Shown here: in pieces, positions 31,783 to 40,219 of the stretch
Layout of the letters: every line of letters starts with the position of its first letter
Numbering within the stretch: the stretch's first letter is position 1
Assembly: GCF_001613935.1 (NCBI RefSeq)
Contig: NZ_LQCI01000049.1
Span: forward strand, 1-64,000
Direction: 5' to 3'
DNA: 64,000 bases
Origin: Amycolatopsis regifaucium
GTDB taxonomy: Bacteria > Actinomycetota > Actinomycetes > Mycobacteriales > Pseudonocardiaceae
Translations under genes and position numbers: made by a program
Notes under the pieces: model-generated
Told to the model about the DNA's origin: nothing
What the model saw: the letters and a program-made list of their open reading frames with translations, nothing else
Database searches by the model: none

Positions 31783-32642
31783 CAGGGCACCGGCCGGTAC
31801 AGCGTGACACTGAACGAGGTGGTGACGTCCACCGGTTCGGTGATCGCGTCGAGCCGTTCGCGGCGACCGTCGCGGTGGAGATGGTGCGCGCTCGGTCCCA
31901 TCTCGACGACTTGGCGGAGCTGGGCGGGCGACAGCGTCACCCGCTGGGTGACTTCGCGGCGGTCCACCCTGCCGAAGCGGTCACCGAGGGCTTCTTCCAG
32001 CCGCGCGTCCTTTCCGTCGTCGACGGAGATCACCAGGTCGCCCAGCTCCTGGAGATGACCGGGATTCGGCGTCGCGACGACCAACACCCCGTCCGCGGTC
32101 AGGACGCGATGGAACTGCTCCGCGTTGCGGGGGGCGAAGACGTTGAGGATCAGTGACGCGCTCGAGTCGGCCACCGGCCAGGGCTCCCACAGATTCCACA
32201 CGGCCGCGCCCGCGCGCGCGTGCGCGCGGGCGGCCCGGCGCAGCGCGACGGCGGAGACGTCCAGCGCCAGTCCGTACGCGGCGGGGACGGCGTCGAGTAC
32301 GTGCGCGAGGTAGTAACCCGTTCCCGCGCCGGCGTCGATGATCAGCCCGCTCTCGATGTGCTCTGAGGCGACCTTCGCGAGGGCCTCGGCGAGAGGGAGA
32401 TAAGCGCCGGAGGCGAGGAGGTCGACGCGGGCCGCGACCATCGTGGCCGTGTCCGCCGTCCCTGCCGGGATGCGCGCGTGGAGAAGATTGACGTAACCCT
32501 GCTTCGCTACGTCGAACGAGTGGCCGCGCCCACAGCGCACCGTGCGGTCGGTCACCCCGACTGGGTCACCGCAGACCGAGCACAGCAGCGACCGGACGAT
32601 CTCCGGGGGCAGTGGGTCATCGCCGAGGTCGCGGGGGCTCAT
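31782..32642 (-). CDS. 23S rRNA (guanine-N1)-methyltransferase, RlmA/TlrB-like
   Basis: A 286-aa methyltransferase. Zinc ligands C21, C24, C37 and H41 (CSVCGD ... VRCGRGHSFD) keep exactly the spacing of RlmA. AKQGYVNLL follows, the SAM motif LIIDAGAGTGYYLAHVLD lies near residue 100, and LNVFAPRNAEQFHRVL is in the catalytic half. Such enzymes methylate G745 or G748 of 23S rRNA; the TlrB type gives tylosin resistance. Start ATG 32642 begins MSPRDLGDDPLPP. It is divergent from amt, so the two share the upstream region. Confidence 0.87.
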   Translation of the reverse strand: MSPRDLGDDPLPPEIVRSLLCSVCGDPVGVTDRTVRCGRGHSFDVAKQGYVNLLHARIPAGTADTATMVAARVDLLASGAYLPLAEALAKVASEHIESGLIIDAGAGTGYYLAHVLDAVPAAYGLALDVSAVALRRAARAHARAGAAVWNLWEPWPVADSSASLILNVFAPRNAEQFHRVLTADGVLVVATPNPGHLQELGDLVISVDDGKDARLEEALGDRFGRVDRREVTQRVTLSPAQLRQVVEMGPSAHHLHRDGRRERLDAITEPVDVTTSFSVTLYRPVP

Positions 32643-32695
32643 GGGGATATTCGACCACGACGTTTCGCAACCGGACAGAACGCACCGGGTTTCCG

Positions 32696-32765
32696 GAAAC
32701 CTGGACGTAACAACGCCGCGCCGACAGTTCACGCGGGTGAAACACCAATCGCCACCCGAGGAAAC
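32696..32765. promoter_or_regulatory. GlnR-type box(es) upstream of amt
   Basis: The GlnR pattern of 5-base a and b sites 6 bp apart is seen as TTCAC (32728) - n6 - GAAAC (32739) - n6 - CGCCA (32750) - n6 - GAAAC (32761). The two GAAAC sites are exactly 22 bp apart. A further GAAAC (32696) - n6 - GTAAC (32707) lies upstream, within the palindrome GGTTTCCGGAAACC. GlnR control of amt is established in related actinomycetes; here it is read from sequence. Confidence 0.7.
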
Positions 32766-32817
32766 ACCGCGGACCAAAAATTCCTGCGCAGTACACCCCA
32801 GGCACGGGAGGAAGATT

Positions 32818-34212
32818 GTGCTGAACGCAGGAGACACGGCATGGGTATTGATCAGCGCCGCGCTGGTCATGCTCATGACCCCAGGACTCGCGTTCTTCTA
32901 TGGCGGCATGGTCCGCGCGAAGAGCGTCCTGAACATGTTGATGATGAACTTCATCGCGCTGGCCGTCGTCGGTGTCCTCTGGACGCTGTACGGCTTCACG
33001 ATGGCGTTCGGCAACGACGTGGGCGGAGGTCTGCTCGGTAACTTCGATTTCGCCGGGCTGTCGACCATCTCCGGCAAGCTCGCCGGGTTCGCCACGGCCG
33101 CGACCGGCACCACGCCCGAAGTGGCCTGGCCCGGCGCCGACGCGCTGCCGTTGTTCGCCTTCGTGATGTTCCAGCTGATGTTCGCGATCATCACGCCCGC
33201 GCTGATCTCCGGTGCCATCGCCGACCGCGCCAAGTTCTGGGGCTGGACGCTGTTCGTCGCGGTGTGGGTCACCGTCGTGTACTTCCCGGTCGCGCACTGG
33301 GTGTTCTCGTTCAACGGCTTCATCAGCGCCGACTCGGTCGGCGGCTGGATCGCCAACCAGCTCAAGGCGCTCGACTTCGCGGGCGGTACCGCGGTCCACA
33401 TCAACGCCGGTGCGGCGGGTCTGGCGCTCGCGCTCGTCCTCGGCAAGCGCCGGGGCTGGCCGAAGAACACCGGCCGCCCGCACAACGTGCCGTTCGTGCT
33501 GCTGGGTGCCGCTCTGCTGTGGTTCGGCTGGTACGGCTTCAACGCCGGTTCGGCGCTGGCCGCCAACGACCTCGCCGCCGTCGCGTTCACCAACACCACC
33601 GTCGCCACGGCGGCCGCGGTGCTCGGCTGGCTGGTCGTCGAGCAGATCAAGATCGGCAAGCCGACCACTCTCGGGGCCGCTTCCGGTGCCGTCGCGGGTC
33701 TCGTCGCGATCACCCCGGCCGCCGGGTTCGTCAGCCCGCTGGGTGCCATCGCGATCGGCCTCGTCGCCGGTGCGCTGTGCGCACTGGCGATCAGCCTCAA
33801 GTTCCGCTTCGGTTTCGACGACTCCCTCGACGTCGTCGGCGTCCACCTCGTCGGTGGTCTCGTCGGTACGCTGCTCATCGGCTTCTTCGGTACCACCAGC
33901 GTCAACTCGCTCGGCGTCGACGGCCTCTTCTACGGCGGCGGGCTCGGCCAGCTGGGCAAGCAGGCCGCGGCGGCGGCAGCCGTCCTCGTGTACTCGTTCG
34001 TGCTCACCTTCATCATCGGCTGGGTGATCAAGAAGCTCGGCGGATTCCGCGTCAGCGCGGAGGACGAGGTCAGTGGTATCGATGAGGCCCAGCACGCGGA
34101 GAGCGCGTACGACTTCACCGGTTCGGGCGGCGGCCTCGGCCAGCCGAGCTCCATCCCGGTCAAGTCGTCCACCGGCAACGCGGCCACGAAACTCGAGGAG
34201 AGCAAGGCATGA
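32818..34212 (+). CDS. amt: Ammonium transporter
   Basis: A 464-aa Amt/MEP channel with about eleven hydrophobic segments. Signatures include GDTAWVLISAALVMLMTPGLAFFYGGMVRAKS at the N-terminus, AHWVFSFNGFI, DFAGGTAVHINAGAAGLALALVLGKR, and FDDSLDVVGVHLVGGLVGTLL with pore His residues. GTG 32818 is chosen because GGGAGGA sits seven bases upstream. It takes up ammonium under nitrogen limitation. It overlaps glnK by 4 bp, the normal amtB-glnK arrangement in which the PII protein plugs the channel. Confidence 0.96.
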   Translation: MLNAGDTAWVLISAALVMLMTPGLAFFYGGMVRAKSVLNMLMMNFIALAVVGVLWTLYGFTMAFGNDVGGGLLGNFDFAGLSTISGKLAGFATAATGTTPEVAWPGADALPLFAFVMFQLMFAIITPALISGAIADRAKFWGWTLFVAVWVTVVYFPVAHWVFSFNGFISADSVGGWIANQLKALDFAGGTAVHINAGAAGLALALVLGKRRGWPKNTGRPHNVPFVLLGAALLWFGWYGFNAGSALAANDLAAVAFTNTTVATAAAVLGWLVVEQIKIGKPTTLGAASGAVAGLVAITPAAGFVSPLGAIAIGLVAGALCALAISLKFRFGFDDSLDVVGVHLVGGLVGTLLIGFFGTTSVNSLGVDGLFYGGGLGQLGKQAAAAAAVLVYSFVLTFIIGWVIKKLGGFRVSAEDEVSGIDEAQHAESAYDFTGSGGGLGQPSSIPVKSSTGNAATKLEESKA

Positions 34213-34547
34213 AGCTGATCACCGCGATCGTCAAGCCGTTCACGCTCGACGACGTCCGTTCCGCACTGGAGCAGCTGGGTGTGCTCGGCATGACGGTCAG
34301 CGAGGTCCAGGGCTACGGCAGGCAAAAGGGCCACACCGAGGTTTACCGGGGTGCGGAGTACTCCGTCGACTTCGTGGCGAAGCTTCGGTTGGAGGTCGTC
34401 ACCGACGATTCCAACGTGGAAAAGGTCCTCGACGCGATCACCACCGCCGCCCACACCGGCAAGATCGGCGACGGCAAGATCTGGGTGACGCCGGTCGAGA
34501 CGGTCATCCGGGTACGGACGGGTGAACGCGGCTCGGACGCCCTTTGA
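34209..34547 (+). CDS. glnK: Nitrogen regulatory protein PII
   Basis: A 112-aa PII protein. MKLITAIVKPFTLDDVRSAL starts the fold. The T-loop has Tyr-51 (EVYRGAEYSVDFVAK), the modification site, adenylylated in actinobacteria. GKIGDGKIWVTPVETVIRVRTGE is the B/C-loop region that binds ATP/ADP and 2-oxoglutarate. It controls the ammonium channel encoded just upstream and is modified by GlnD encoded just downstream. The 176-bp stretch before glnD holds no other gene. Confidence 0.96.
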   Translation: MKLITAIVKPFTLDDVRSALEQLGVLGMTVSEVQGYGRQKGHTEVYRGAEYSVDFVAKLRLEVVTDDSNVEKVLDAITTAAHTGKIGDGKIWVTPVETVIRVRTGERGSDAL

Positions 34548-34723
34548 CGCTCGGCGTGTGCCGGTGTCTTGGAATTGACCGGAACGGCGCTTCGCCCGAA
34601 GGGCTCGCTAACGCGGAGGCGGGCCGCCGTACAGCTGAAGGTGAGGGTTACATGCCAACGAGGGATCCGGCTACGCGTTCGCGATCGCGCCACCCGATGA
34701 GCGCGGCCCTATAGGCGTCAGGG

Positions 34724-37039
34724 ATGGCCGACGGGGGTGAACTGGTCAAGGCCACCGAGCGATTGCTCGAGGGCAGGCACGGGAGACTGGGGGCTGCCGC
34801 GTTGCGGGCGGCGTGCGTCGATCTTTACGAATTCTGGTTGGGCAAGGGCGCCGCGGCGGCCGGCGTCGACACCGCTGATCCCGGTGTCGCGCTGGCCGCC
34901 GTCGGCGGTCTCGGGCGCAGTGAGCTGGTGCCCTTCTCCGACCTCGACCTGCTGTTGCTGCACAACGGCAACTCCCGGGTCGGCAAGATCGCCGACGCGA
35001 TCTGGTACCCGTTGTGGGACGCCAAGATCGGCCTCGATCACTCGGTCCGTACGCCGGGTGAGGCGCTGAAGGTGGCGTCCGAGGATCTGCGGACCGCGAT
35101 GGGGTTGCTCGACATCCGGCATATCGCGGGGGACGCCGAGATCACCGCGAGGCTTGCGGCCGCGGCTCGGGATCAGTGGCGGCGGACGGCGCGGAAACGG
35201 GTGGGCGAGCTGTCGGACGCGGTGCGGCAGCGCTGGGCCCGCAGTGGCGAGATCGCGCAGTCCGCCGAGCCCGATCTCAAACACGGTCGAGGCGGGCTCC
35301 GTGACTTCGCCGTCCTGGAGGCGATGGCCGCGGCGCAACTGACCGCGCGGCCTGGCGAGGAACTGCTCGCGGCCAAGGGGCTGCTGCTCGACGTCCGGAC
35401 GGAATTGCGCCGGGAACTGCGCCGGGAGCGGGACATCCTCAGCGCGCCGGAAGCCGAGACGGTGGCTGGCGAACTCGGGTTCGGTGACCGGTTCACCTTG
35501 GCGCGCAAGCTTTCCGGCGTCGGGCGGACGATCGCCTACGCGGTCGACGTGGCGCTTCGGTCCACTGTGGAACCGCCCAAGGCGCGGTTCGGACGGCGAC
35601 CGTCGCGGACACCGCTCGACGAAGGCGTGGTCCTGCACGGAAACGAGGTCGCGCTGGCGCGGGACGCGGTGCCCGCCAAGGATCCGGCGCTGTTGCTGCG
35701 GGTCGCCGCGGCGTCGGCCCGGATCCGCAAGCCCATCTCGCTCGGAACCCTGCGTGCGCTCGCGGAGACGGCGCCGGAACTGCGCGCGCCGTGGCCGGCC
35801 GACGCCCTCAAGGCGCTGGTGGAGATGCTCGGCGCGGGTGAAGGCCTGATCGACGCCGTCGAGGCGCTCGACCGGACAGGACTGTGGGCGCGGCTGTTCC
35901 CCGAATGGGGTTCGGTGCGGGATCTCCCGCCGCGGTCACCGGTGCACGCGTGGACCGTCGACCGGCATCTCGTGCGGGCCGCGGTGGAAGCGTCGAAACT
36001 GACGACCACCGTTTCGCGGCCGGACCTGTTGCTGATCGGCGCGCTGCTGCACGACATCGGCAAGGGTCGCGACGCGGACCACTCCGAACTCGGCGCGAAG
36101 ATCAGTGCTCAGGTGGCGGCCCGGCTCGGTCTCCCGGAACCGGATGCCGCCCTGGTTTCGGGGATGGTGCGGCATCACCTGCTGTTGCCGCACACCGCGA
36201 CGCGGCGGGACATCAGTGACCCGGCCACGATCCAGCGGGTGACGAAGACGCTCGACGAGAACCTCGTCCTGCTGGAACTTCTGCACGCGCTGACGACGGC
36301 CGATTCGCTGGCCACCGGTCCGGGGGTGTGGACCGACTGGAAGGCCCGGCTGCTCGCCGAACTCGTGTCCGGTTGCGAGGAGGCGTTGCACGGCAAGGGT
36401 TTCGTGCCACCGGAGCCGATGGGAGCCGAACAGCGGGAACTCGTCGCCGAGGCCGTCGCTTCCGGCCGCGGCGAAGTGCGGATCACGGCGGCGGGCAAGG
36501 TCGTGACCGTGGTGCTCGCGGTCCCGGCCCCTGCGGAACTGCTGGCCCCCGCCGCCGGAGTCCTCGCGCTGAACTCGCTGGAGGTGCACGCGGCGGTGCT
36601 GCGCGGGCACGACGGGGGACGGGCGGGCGTGTTCACGGCGTCGCCGAAGTTCGGCTCGCTGCCCGACGTCACGTTGCTGCGTGAGCAGTTCGCGCGGGCG
36701 GTGGCCGGGACGCTGCCGCTCACCCAGCGGCTCGCGGCGAAGGAACGGGACTACGGCGGTGCCGAGACGCCGTCGGCCGGGGCGAAGGTGATCTGGTTCG
36801 ACGACGAGACCAGCGGGCAGGACACGGTCGTGGTCGAACTGCGGGCCGCGAACCGGATCGGGCTGCTGTACCGGGTCGCGGGCGCGCTGCGGCGGTGTGA
36901 GGCCGAGGTGCGCTGGGCGAAGGTGGCCACGCTCGGTGGCGCCGTCGTCGACTCGTTCGCCGTCGCGCCGCGGACCGGCCGGGTCGACCAGGCCTGGCGG
37001 TCGAAGATCGAGGCGGCGCTGCTGTCGGCCGCTTCCTGA
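34724..37039 (+). CDS. glnD: PII nucleotidyltransferase (GlnD)
   Basis: A 771-aa bifunctional PII-modifying enzyme. Domains in order: nucleotidyltransferase (GGLGRSELVPFSDLDLLLL, residues ~61-80), a helical linker (KHGRGGLRDFAVLEAM), an HD phosphohydrolase (LLHDIGKGRDADHSELG, near residue 440), and two C-terminal ACT domains (from ~590 and ~700). It adds or removes the nucleotide on Tyr-51 of PII in response to glutamine; in actinobacteria the enzyme is an adenylyltransferase. Third gene of amt-glnK-glnD. Confidence 0.95.
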   Translation: MADGGELVKATERLLEGRHGRLGAAALRAACVDLYEFWLGKGAAAAGVDTADPGVALAAVGGLGRSELVPFSDLDLLLLHNGNSRVGKIADAIWYPLWDAKIGLDHSVRTPGEALKVASEDLRTAMGLLDIRHIAGDAEITARLAAAARDQWRRTARKRVGELSDAVRQRWARSGEIAQSAEPDLKHGRGGLRDFAVLEAMAAAQLTARPGEELLAAKGLLLDVRTELRRELRRERDILSAPEAETVAGELGFGDRFTLARKLSGVGRTIAYAVDVALRSTVEPPKARFGRRPSRTPLDEGVVLHGNEVALARDAVPAKDPALLLRVAAASARIRKPISLGTLRALAETAPELRAPWPADALKALVEMLGAGEGLIDAVEALDRTGLWARLFPEWGSVRDLPPRSPVHAWTVDRHLVRAAVEASKLTTTVSRPDLLLIGALLHDIGKGRDADHSELGAKISAQVAARLGLPEPDAALVSGMVRHHLLLPHTATRRDISDPATIQRVTKTLDENLVLLELLHALTTADSLATGPGVWTDWKARLLAELVSGCEEALHGKGFVPPEPMGAEQRELVAEAVASGRGEVRITAAGKVVTVVLAVPAPAELLAPAAGVLALNSLEVHAAVLRGHDGGRAGVFTASPKFGSLPDVTLLREQFARAVAGTLPLTQRLAAKERDYGGAETPSAGAKVIWFDDETSGQDTVVVELRAANRIGLLYRVAGALRRCEAEVRWAKVATLGGAVVDSFAVAPRTGRVDQAWRSKIEAALLSAAS

Positions 37040-37149
37040 TCGTTTTGGGGGCGACGAGCCCGCTCCGGGGTGTCGCGCGGGTGGCGGACGGTAGCGGTGG
37101 CAGGATGTTCGCGGTCGGGACCCGAAGGATCCGGAGGGGCGGTGAGCGC

Positions 37150-37542
37150 GTGCTGGGGCACGAGCAGAACGCACCCCGACCGCAGCGGCTCACGCTGCCG
37201 CCGACGGTCGTCGCCTCCCATCTCCGCGGCTGCGCGGACGACCTCGCCGCTTCCCTGACCGCGTCGGGCACCGCCGCGACCGTGCCCGAACTGCTCCAGG
37301 TGGTCGAGCACCTCGTCGCCGGGCAACAGGCCTTGGCCACCGCGCTCGAAGGCATGGCCGTCCGGGTCGAAGGGGGCGGTGCGGGCGCGCTGGCTGCCGC
37401 TCCCCAAGTGGACGTCGAGGTCGTCGCGGAAGTACTCCGAGCGGCCGCCACCGCTGTCGGCTGTTCGGCCGACGCGCTCGCCGAAGCACGTCCGTCATTC
37501 GAATGTGTGAGCGAATCAGTAGCCCCTGACACCCGTTTGTAG
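37150..37542 (+). CDS. Hypothetical protein, 130 aa
   Basis: Not recognised. From GTG 37150 (preceded by GGAGGGG at about 37132) it reads MLGHEQNAPRPQRLTLPPTVVASHLRGCADDLAASL, then helical, alanine-rich stretches (LLQVVEHLVAGQQALATALEGM and VVAEVLRAAATAVGCSADALAEA). There is no signal peptide or membrane segment. It looks like a small all-helical cytoplasmic protein. It lies between glnD and ku, with an end 50 bp before the Ku start. Confidence 0.5.
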   Translation: MLGHEQNAPRPQRLTLPPTVVASHLRGCADDLAASLTASGTAATVPELLQVVEHLVAGQQALATALEGMAVRVEGGGAGALAAAPQVDVEVVAEVLRAAATAVGCSADALAEARPSFECVSESVAPDTRL

Positions 37543-37592
37543 CTGTCCCGGCGCTTCGCGGCCTGGATACGCTGACCAGGCGGAGGTGGGCC

Positions 37593-38465
37593 ATGCGGGC
37601 GGTGTGGAAAGGCACGATCGGCTTCGGAACGTACGCCATTCCGGTGAAGGCGTACAGCGCGACCGAGGAGCACAACATCCCCCTCCACCAGGTGCACGAG
37701 CCGGACGGCGGCCGCGTGCGGGTGAAGTGGGTCTGCGAGGTCGACGGCGCCGAGGTCCCGCCGACGGAAATCGTCAAAGGCCACCCCGTCCCCGGTGGTG
37801 ACGTGGTTTTGCTGACCGGCGGCGACTTCGCGTCGCTGATCGCCCCGACCACCCAGTCGATGGACGTCGTCGGTTTCACCCCGGCCGAGCAGGTCGACCC
37901 GACGTACTTCGCGCGCAGCTACTACCTCGAACCGGAGCCGGCGGGCACCAAGCCGTACGTGCTGCTGAGCGAGGCGCTGCAGCAGTCCGGCCGGATCGCG
38001 ATCGTGAAGGTGACCCTGCGGCAGCGCGAGACGCTGGGCGCGCTGCGCGTACGGGACCAGGTGATCGTGCTCGAGACGATGCTGTGGCCGGACGAGATCC
38101 GCCGCCCGGACTTCCCGTTCCTGCACGAAGACGTCGACCTGCGGCGCGGGGAGCTGCGGAACGCGGTCTCGCTCATCGAGGACCTCACGCAGGACTTCGA
38201 GCCCGGCAGGTACACCGACCGCTACCGGGAAGCGCTGGAAGCGCTCATCCAAGCCAAACTCGACGGCGACGACGTCCTCCAACCGACCGCCGCCGAGCAG
38301 GCGGAAGGCGTGACGCGGCTACTGGCGGCCCTGCAGCGAAGCGCGGTCGAAGCCGACAGTGATCCGGTCGGGAAAGCCAAGGAAGCGTCGGGCAAGGCGC
38401 GTGAGGCGCGTACGCGCGCGAAGAAGGCTTCGGCCAAGATCAAATCCCGCGCCAAGACCAGTTGA
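37593..38465 (+). CDS. ku: Ku protein, non-homologous end joining
   Basis: A 290-aa bacterial Ku homodimer subunit. It begins MRAVWKGTIGFGTYAIPVKAYSATEEH and contains FTPAEQVDPTYFARSYYLEP, ETLGALRVRDQVIVLETMLWPDEIR and YTDRYREALEALIQAKL, all in the family's order. The C-terminus is a lysine/arginine-rich tail (GKAREARTRAKKASAKIKSRA) of the kind that aids DNA threading. It binds double-strand ends and recruits LigD, which is not in the window. Confidence 0.95.
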   Translation: MRAVWKGTIGFGTYAIPVKAYSATEEHNIPLHQVHEPDGGRVRVKWVCEVDGAEVPPTEIVKGHPVPGGDVVLLTGGDFASLIAPTTQSMDVVGFTPAEQVDPTYFARSYYLEPEPAGTKPYVLLSEALQQSGRIAIVKVTLRQRETLGALRVRDQVIVLETMLWPDEIRRPDFPFLHEDVDLRRGELRNAVSLIEDLTQDFEPGRYTDRYREALEALIQAKLDGDDVLQPTAAEQAEGVTRLLAALQRSAVEADSDPVGKAKEASGKAREARTRAKKASAKIKSRAKTS

Positions 38466-38658
38466 GTAGTTCTACCCAGGGATAGTTGGGGGTCTTCACG
38501 CTGCCGTGACCCCACGGTGACCGGGCAAGGTTATGCCATCGCGCGGCGAGCGCGCGGGGATGCGAATCGCCTGGTACTGGGGGTCCGGCGAGCCGATTTC
38601 CCGCGAACTTCGCCAAGTGTGCTTACGGTCGGCTCGCGGGGAGGCGAGCCTTCCGTAG

Positions 38659-38702
38659 GGGCTCCGACACCGGCTTGCGAGGGGCGGCCGGTCTCGGAGC
38701 CC
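38659..38702. terminator. Hairpin between ku and the NlpC/P60 gene
   Basis: Arms of 15 bp (GGGCTCCGACACCGG, one mismatch) around a 14-base loop, between two convergent genes. The preceding 190 bp (38466-38658) holds several G-rich repeats and smaller stems but no gene. Confidence 0.6.
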
Positions 38703-38723
38703 TTCTTCGGCCGGACGCCCGCT

Positions 38724-39740
38724 TCAGAGTCGCTTGGCGGCGCGGAACGCCTTGGCGTAGGTGCCTTCGCCGTCGATCAGCGACACACCGCCGGCGTCAC
38801 CGAACGTCGGCCCATTGGCGACCTTGCGGCTGGACAGCACCCGACGCCTCCCGTCGCCGTCGATGCCGAGGTAGATCCCGGTGTGCGAGACCTGCGGCCC
38901 GAGGTGCGGCTCCAGATTGAAGAAGAGGATGTCGCCGGGCTGCAGGGCCGAGTAGTCCGTGGCCTGTTTCTTGGTATCGGCGATCACTTGTGTCCCGGGA
39001 CCGAGTTCGGACATCGCCCAGGCGCGTCGCGGGAGGCCCGGCCCCTTCGTGTTGCCGCCGAGCATCGGATAGCCCGCGCGGTAGCCGTAGACCATCCGCA
39101 CGAAACCGGAGCAGTCGAGCGAACCGAACCGCGCCGGTTCCGCTTTCTCGTGCTTGTCCGGGAAATCCCAGTCGACGCCGAGGTAGTCGTAGAAGTCCGA
39201 CTTCTCGAGCCGTCCTTCGGCGCTGTCGGGACCGAAGCTGGCGTCGCCACCTATCCGGAGCTTCTTGGCCGTCTGAGGCGCGGCACCGTCGGTGTACTGC
39301 AGCGCGATGGCGAGGAGGTCCGGGGAGGTGTCACCGACGGCCTTGGGCAGCCAATCGCGGAACCATGGTTCCTTCTCCGCGCCTTCCTTCCAGGGCTGCG
39401 GCGCGAAGCGCACCCACGCCGACGAGGTGATCGTGACCGTGGTGAACTTCGGTTCGGTGAAGGTCCGGCTCCGGCCGGTCAGCATGACCGTGCGCGAGCC
39501 GTCGGTGAACGACGCCAGCTGCGTACCGGCGGAATCGCGGACGATCGTCCGGCCGGGGGCTTCGAGCCGCTCGTACGAATACTCGCCGGTCGCCGCGACA
39601 CCCGGCGTCACCAACGACGCCGACATGGCGGTGATGGCTTGCTTTTCCTGCGTCGCGACGTAGACCGCGGCGGTTCCGGACACACCGATCACCGCGGCCA
39701 GTACCCCGATCCGGATCGCCCTGCGCATCGCCGACCTCAC
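38724..39740 (-). CDS. NlpC/P60 family peptidase in a PGA-type operon
   Basis: A 338-aa protein. A single N-terminal anchor (AIRIGVLAAVIGVSGTAAVYVA) is followed by an unassigned domain. The C-terminal NlpC/P60 domain has Cys in SLDCSGFVRMVYGYRAGYP, the LQPGDILFFNLE strand, and His in VSHTGIYLGIDGDG. It should cleave gamma-D-Glu linkages in wall peptides or a gamma-glutamyl polymer outside the cell. The start GTG overlaps the capC stop by 4 bp, so it belongs to that operon. ATG 39728 is an alternative start. Confidence 0.85.
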   Translation of the reverse strand: MRSAMRRAIRIGVLAAVIGVSGTAAVYVATQEKQAITAMSASLVTPGVAATGEYSYERLEAPGRTIVRDSAGTQLASFTDGSRTVMLTGRSRTFTEPKFTTVTITSSAWVRFAPQPWKEGAEKEPWFRDWLPKAVGDTSPDLLAIALQYTDGAAPQTAKKLRIGGDASFGPDSAEGRLEKSDFYDYLGVDWDFPDKHEKAEPARFGSLDCSGFVRMVYGYRAGYPMLGGNTKGPGLPRRAWAMSELGPGTQVIADTKKQATDYSALQPGDILFFNLEPHLGPQVSHTGIYLGIDGDGRRRVLSSRKVANGPTFGDAGGVSLIDGEGTYAKAFRAAKRL

Positions 39741-40219
39741 ACCTCGGGGACCAGCCCGACCAGCACTCCGCTGATCAGGATCGCGTAACAGCCGAGGCTC
39801 ACCCCGCCGGTGGCGAGGACGGTCGCCGCCGGTGGCTGCCGGACCAGCTGGTAGGCCACCAGGCCGGGCACCACGAAACCCAGGGTCTGGTGCACGAACA
39901 ACAGCGGGAAGTCGGCCTGGAGGAAGAGCAGCAAGGTCGTCTGCAGCACTACCCCGAGCAGCACGACCGCGGCGAACAACCGCTTACCGTACAGGATCAC
40001 CAGGCGCTGCAACACTTTCGTGCCCGCGTAGGTCAGCGCGGTCATCAGCACGATGATCGCCGCCCGCCGGAAGTCCTCGACGATGGTCAAGGCGATCCAG
40101 CCGGGGGTGATCATGCCGCCGGGTGAGAGGTTCGTGGTCAGGTAGCAGACCAGTGACAGCAGCAGCCCGATGGCGAGACCGATGGTGGCGACCTCGGGGG
40201 AGAGGGACGTGGTGAGCAT
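39737..40219 (-). CDS. capC: Poly-gamma-glutamate biosynthesis protein CapC/PgsC-like
   Basis: A 160-aa polytopic membrane protein. It begins MLTTSLSPEVATIGLAIGLLLSLVCYLTTNLSPGGMITPGWIAL, the PgsC signature. Further hydrophobic helices follow (AAIIVLMTALTYAG, LFAAVVLLGVVLQTTLLLFL, TVLATGGVSLGCYAILISGVLVGL). PgsC/CapC is the membrane partner of the CapB ligase. The start overlaps the capB stop by one base (TGATG). Confidence 0.88.
   Translation of the reverse strand: MLTTSLSPEVATIGLAIGLLLSLVCYLTTNLSPGGMITPGWIALTIVEDFRRAAIIVLMTALTYAGTKVLQRLVILYGKRLFAAVVLLGVVLQTTLLLFLQADFPLLFVHQTLGFVVPGLVAYQLVRQPPAATVLATGGVSLGCYAILISGVLVGLVPEV

Noticed and set aside
38466..38658. G-rich, stem-containing stretch after ku, reminiscent of a c-di-AMP (ydaO-type) riboswitch near an NlpC/P60 gene
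   Set aside because: The peptidase gene is on the other strand with its 3' end here, so a leader riboswitch would face the wrong way. The conserved core sequences of that riboswitch are also not matched.
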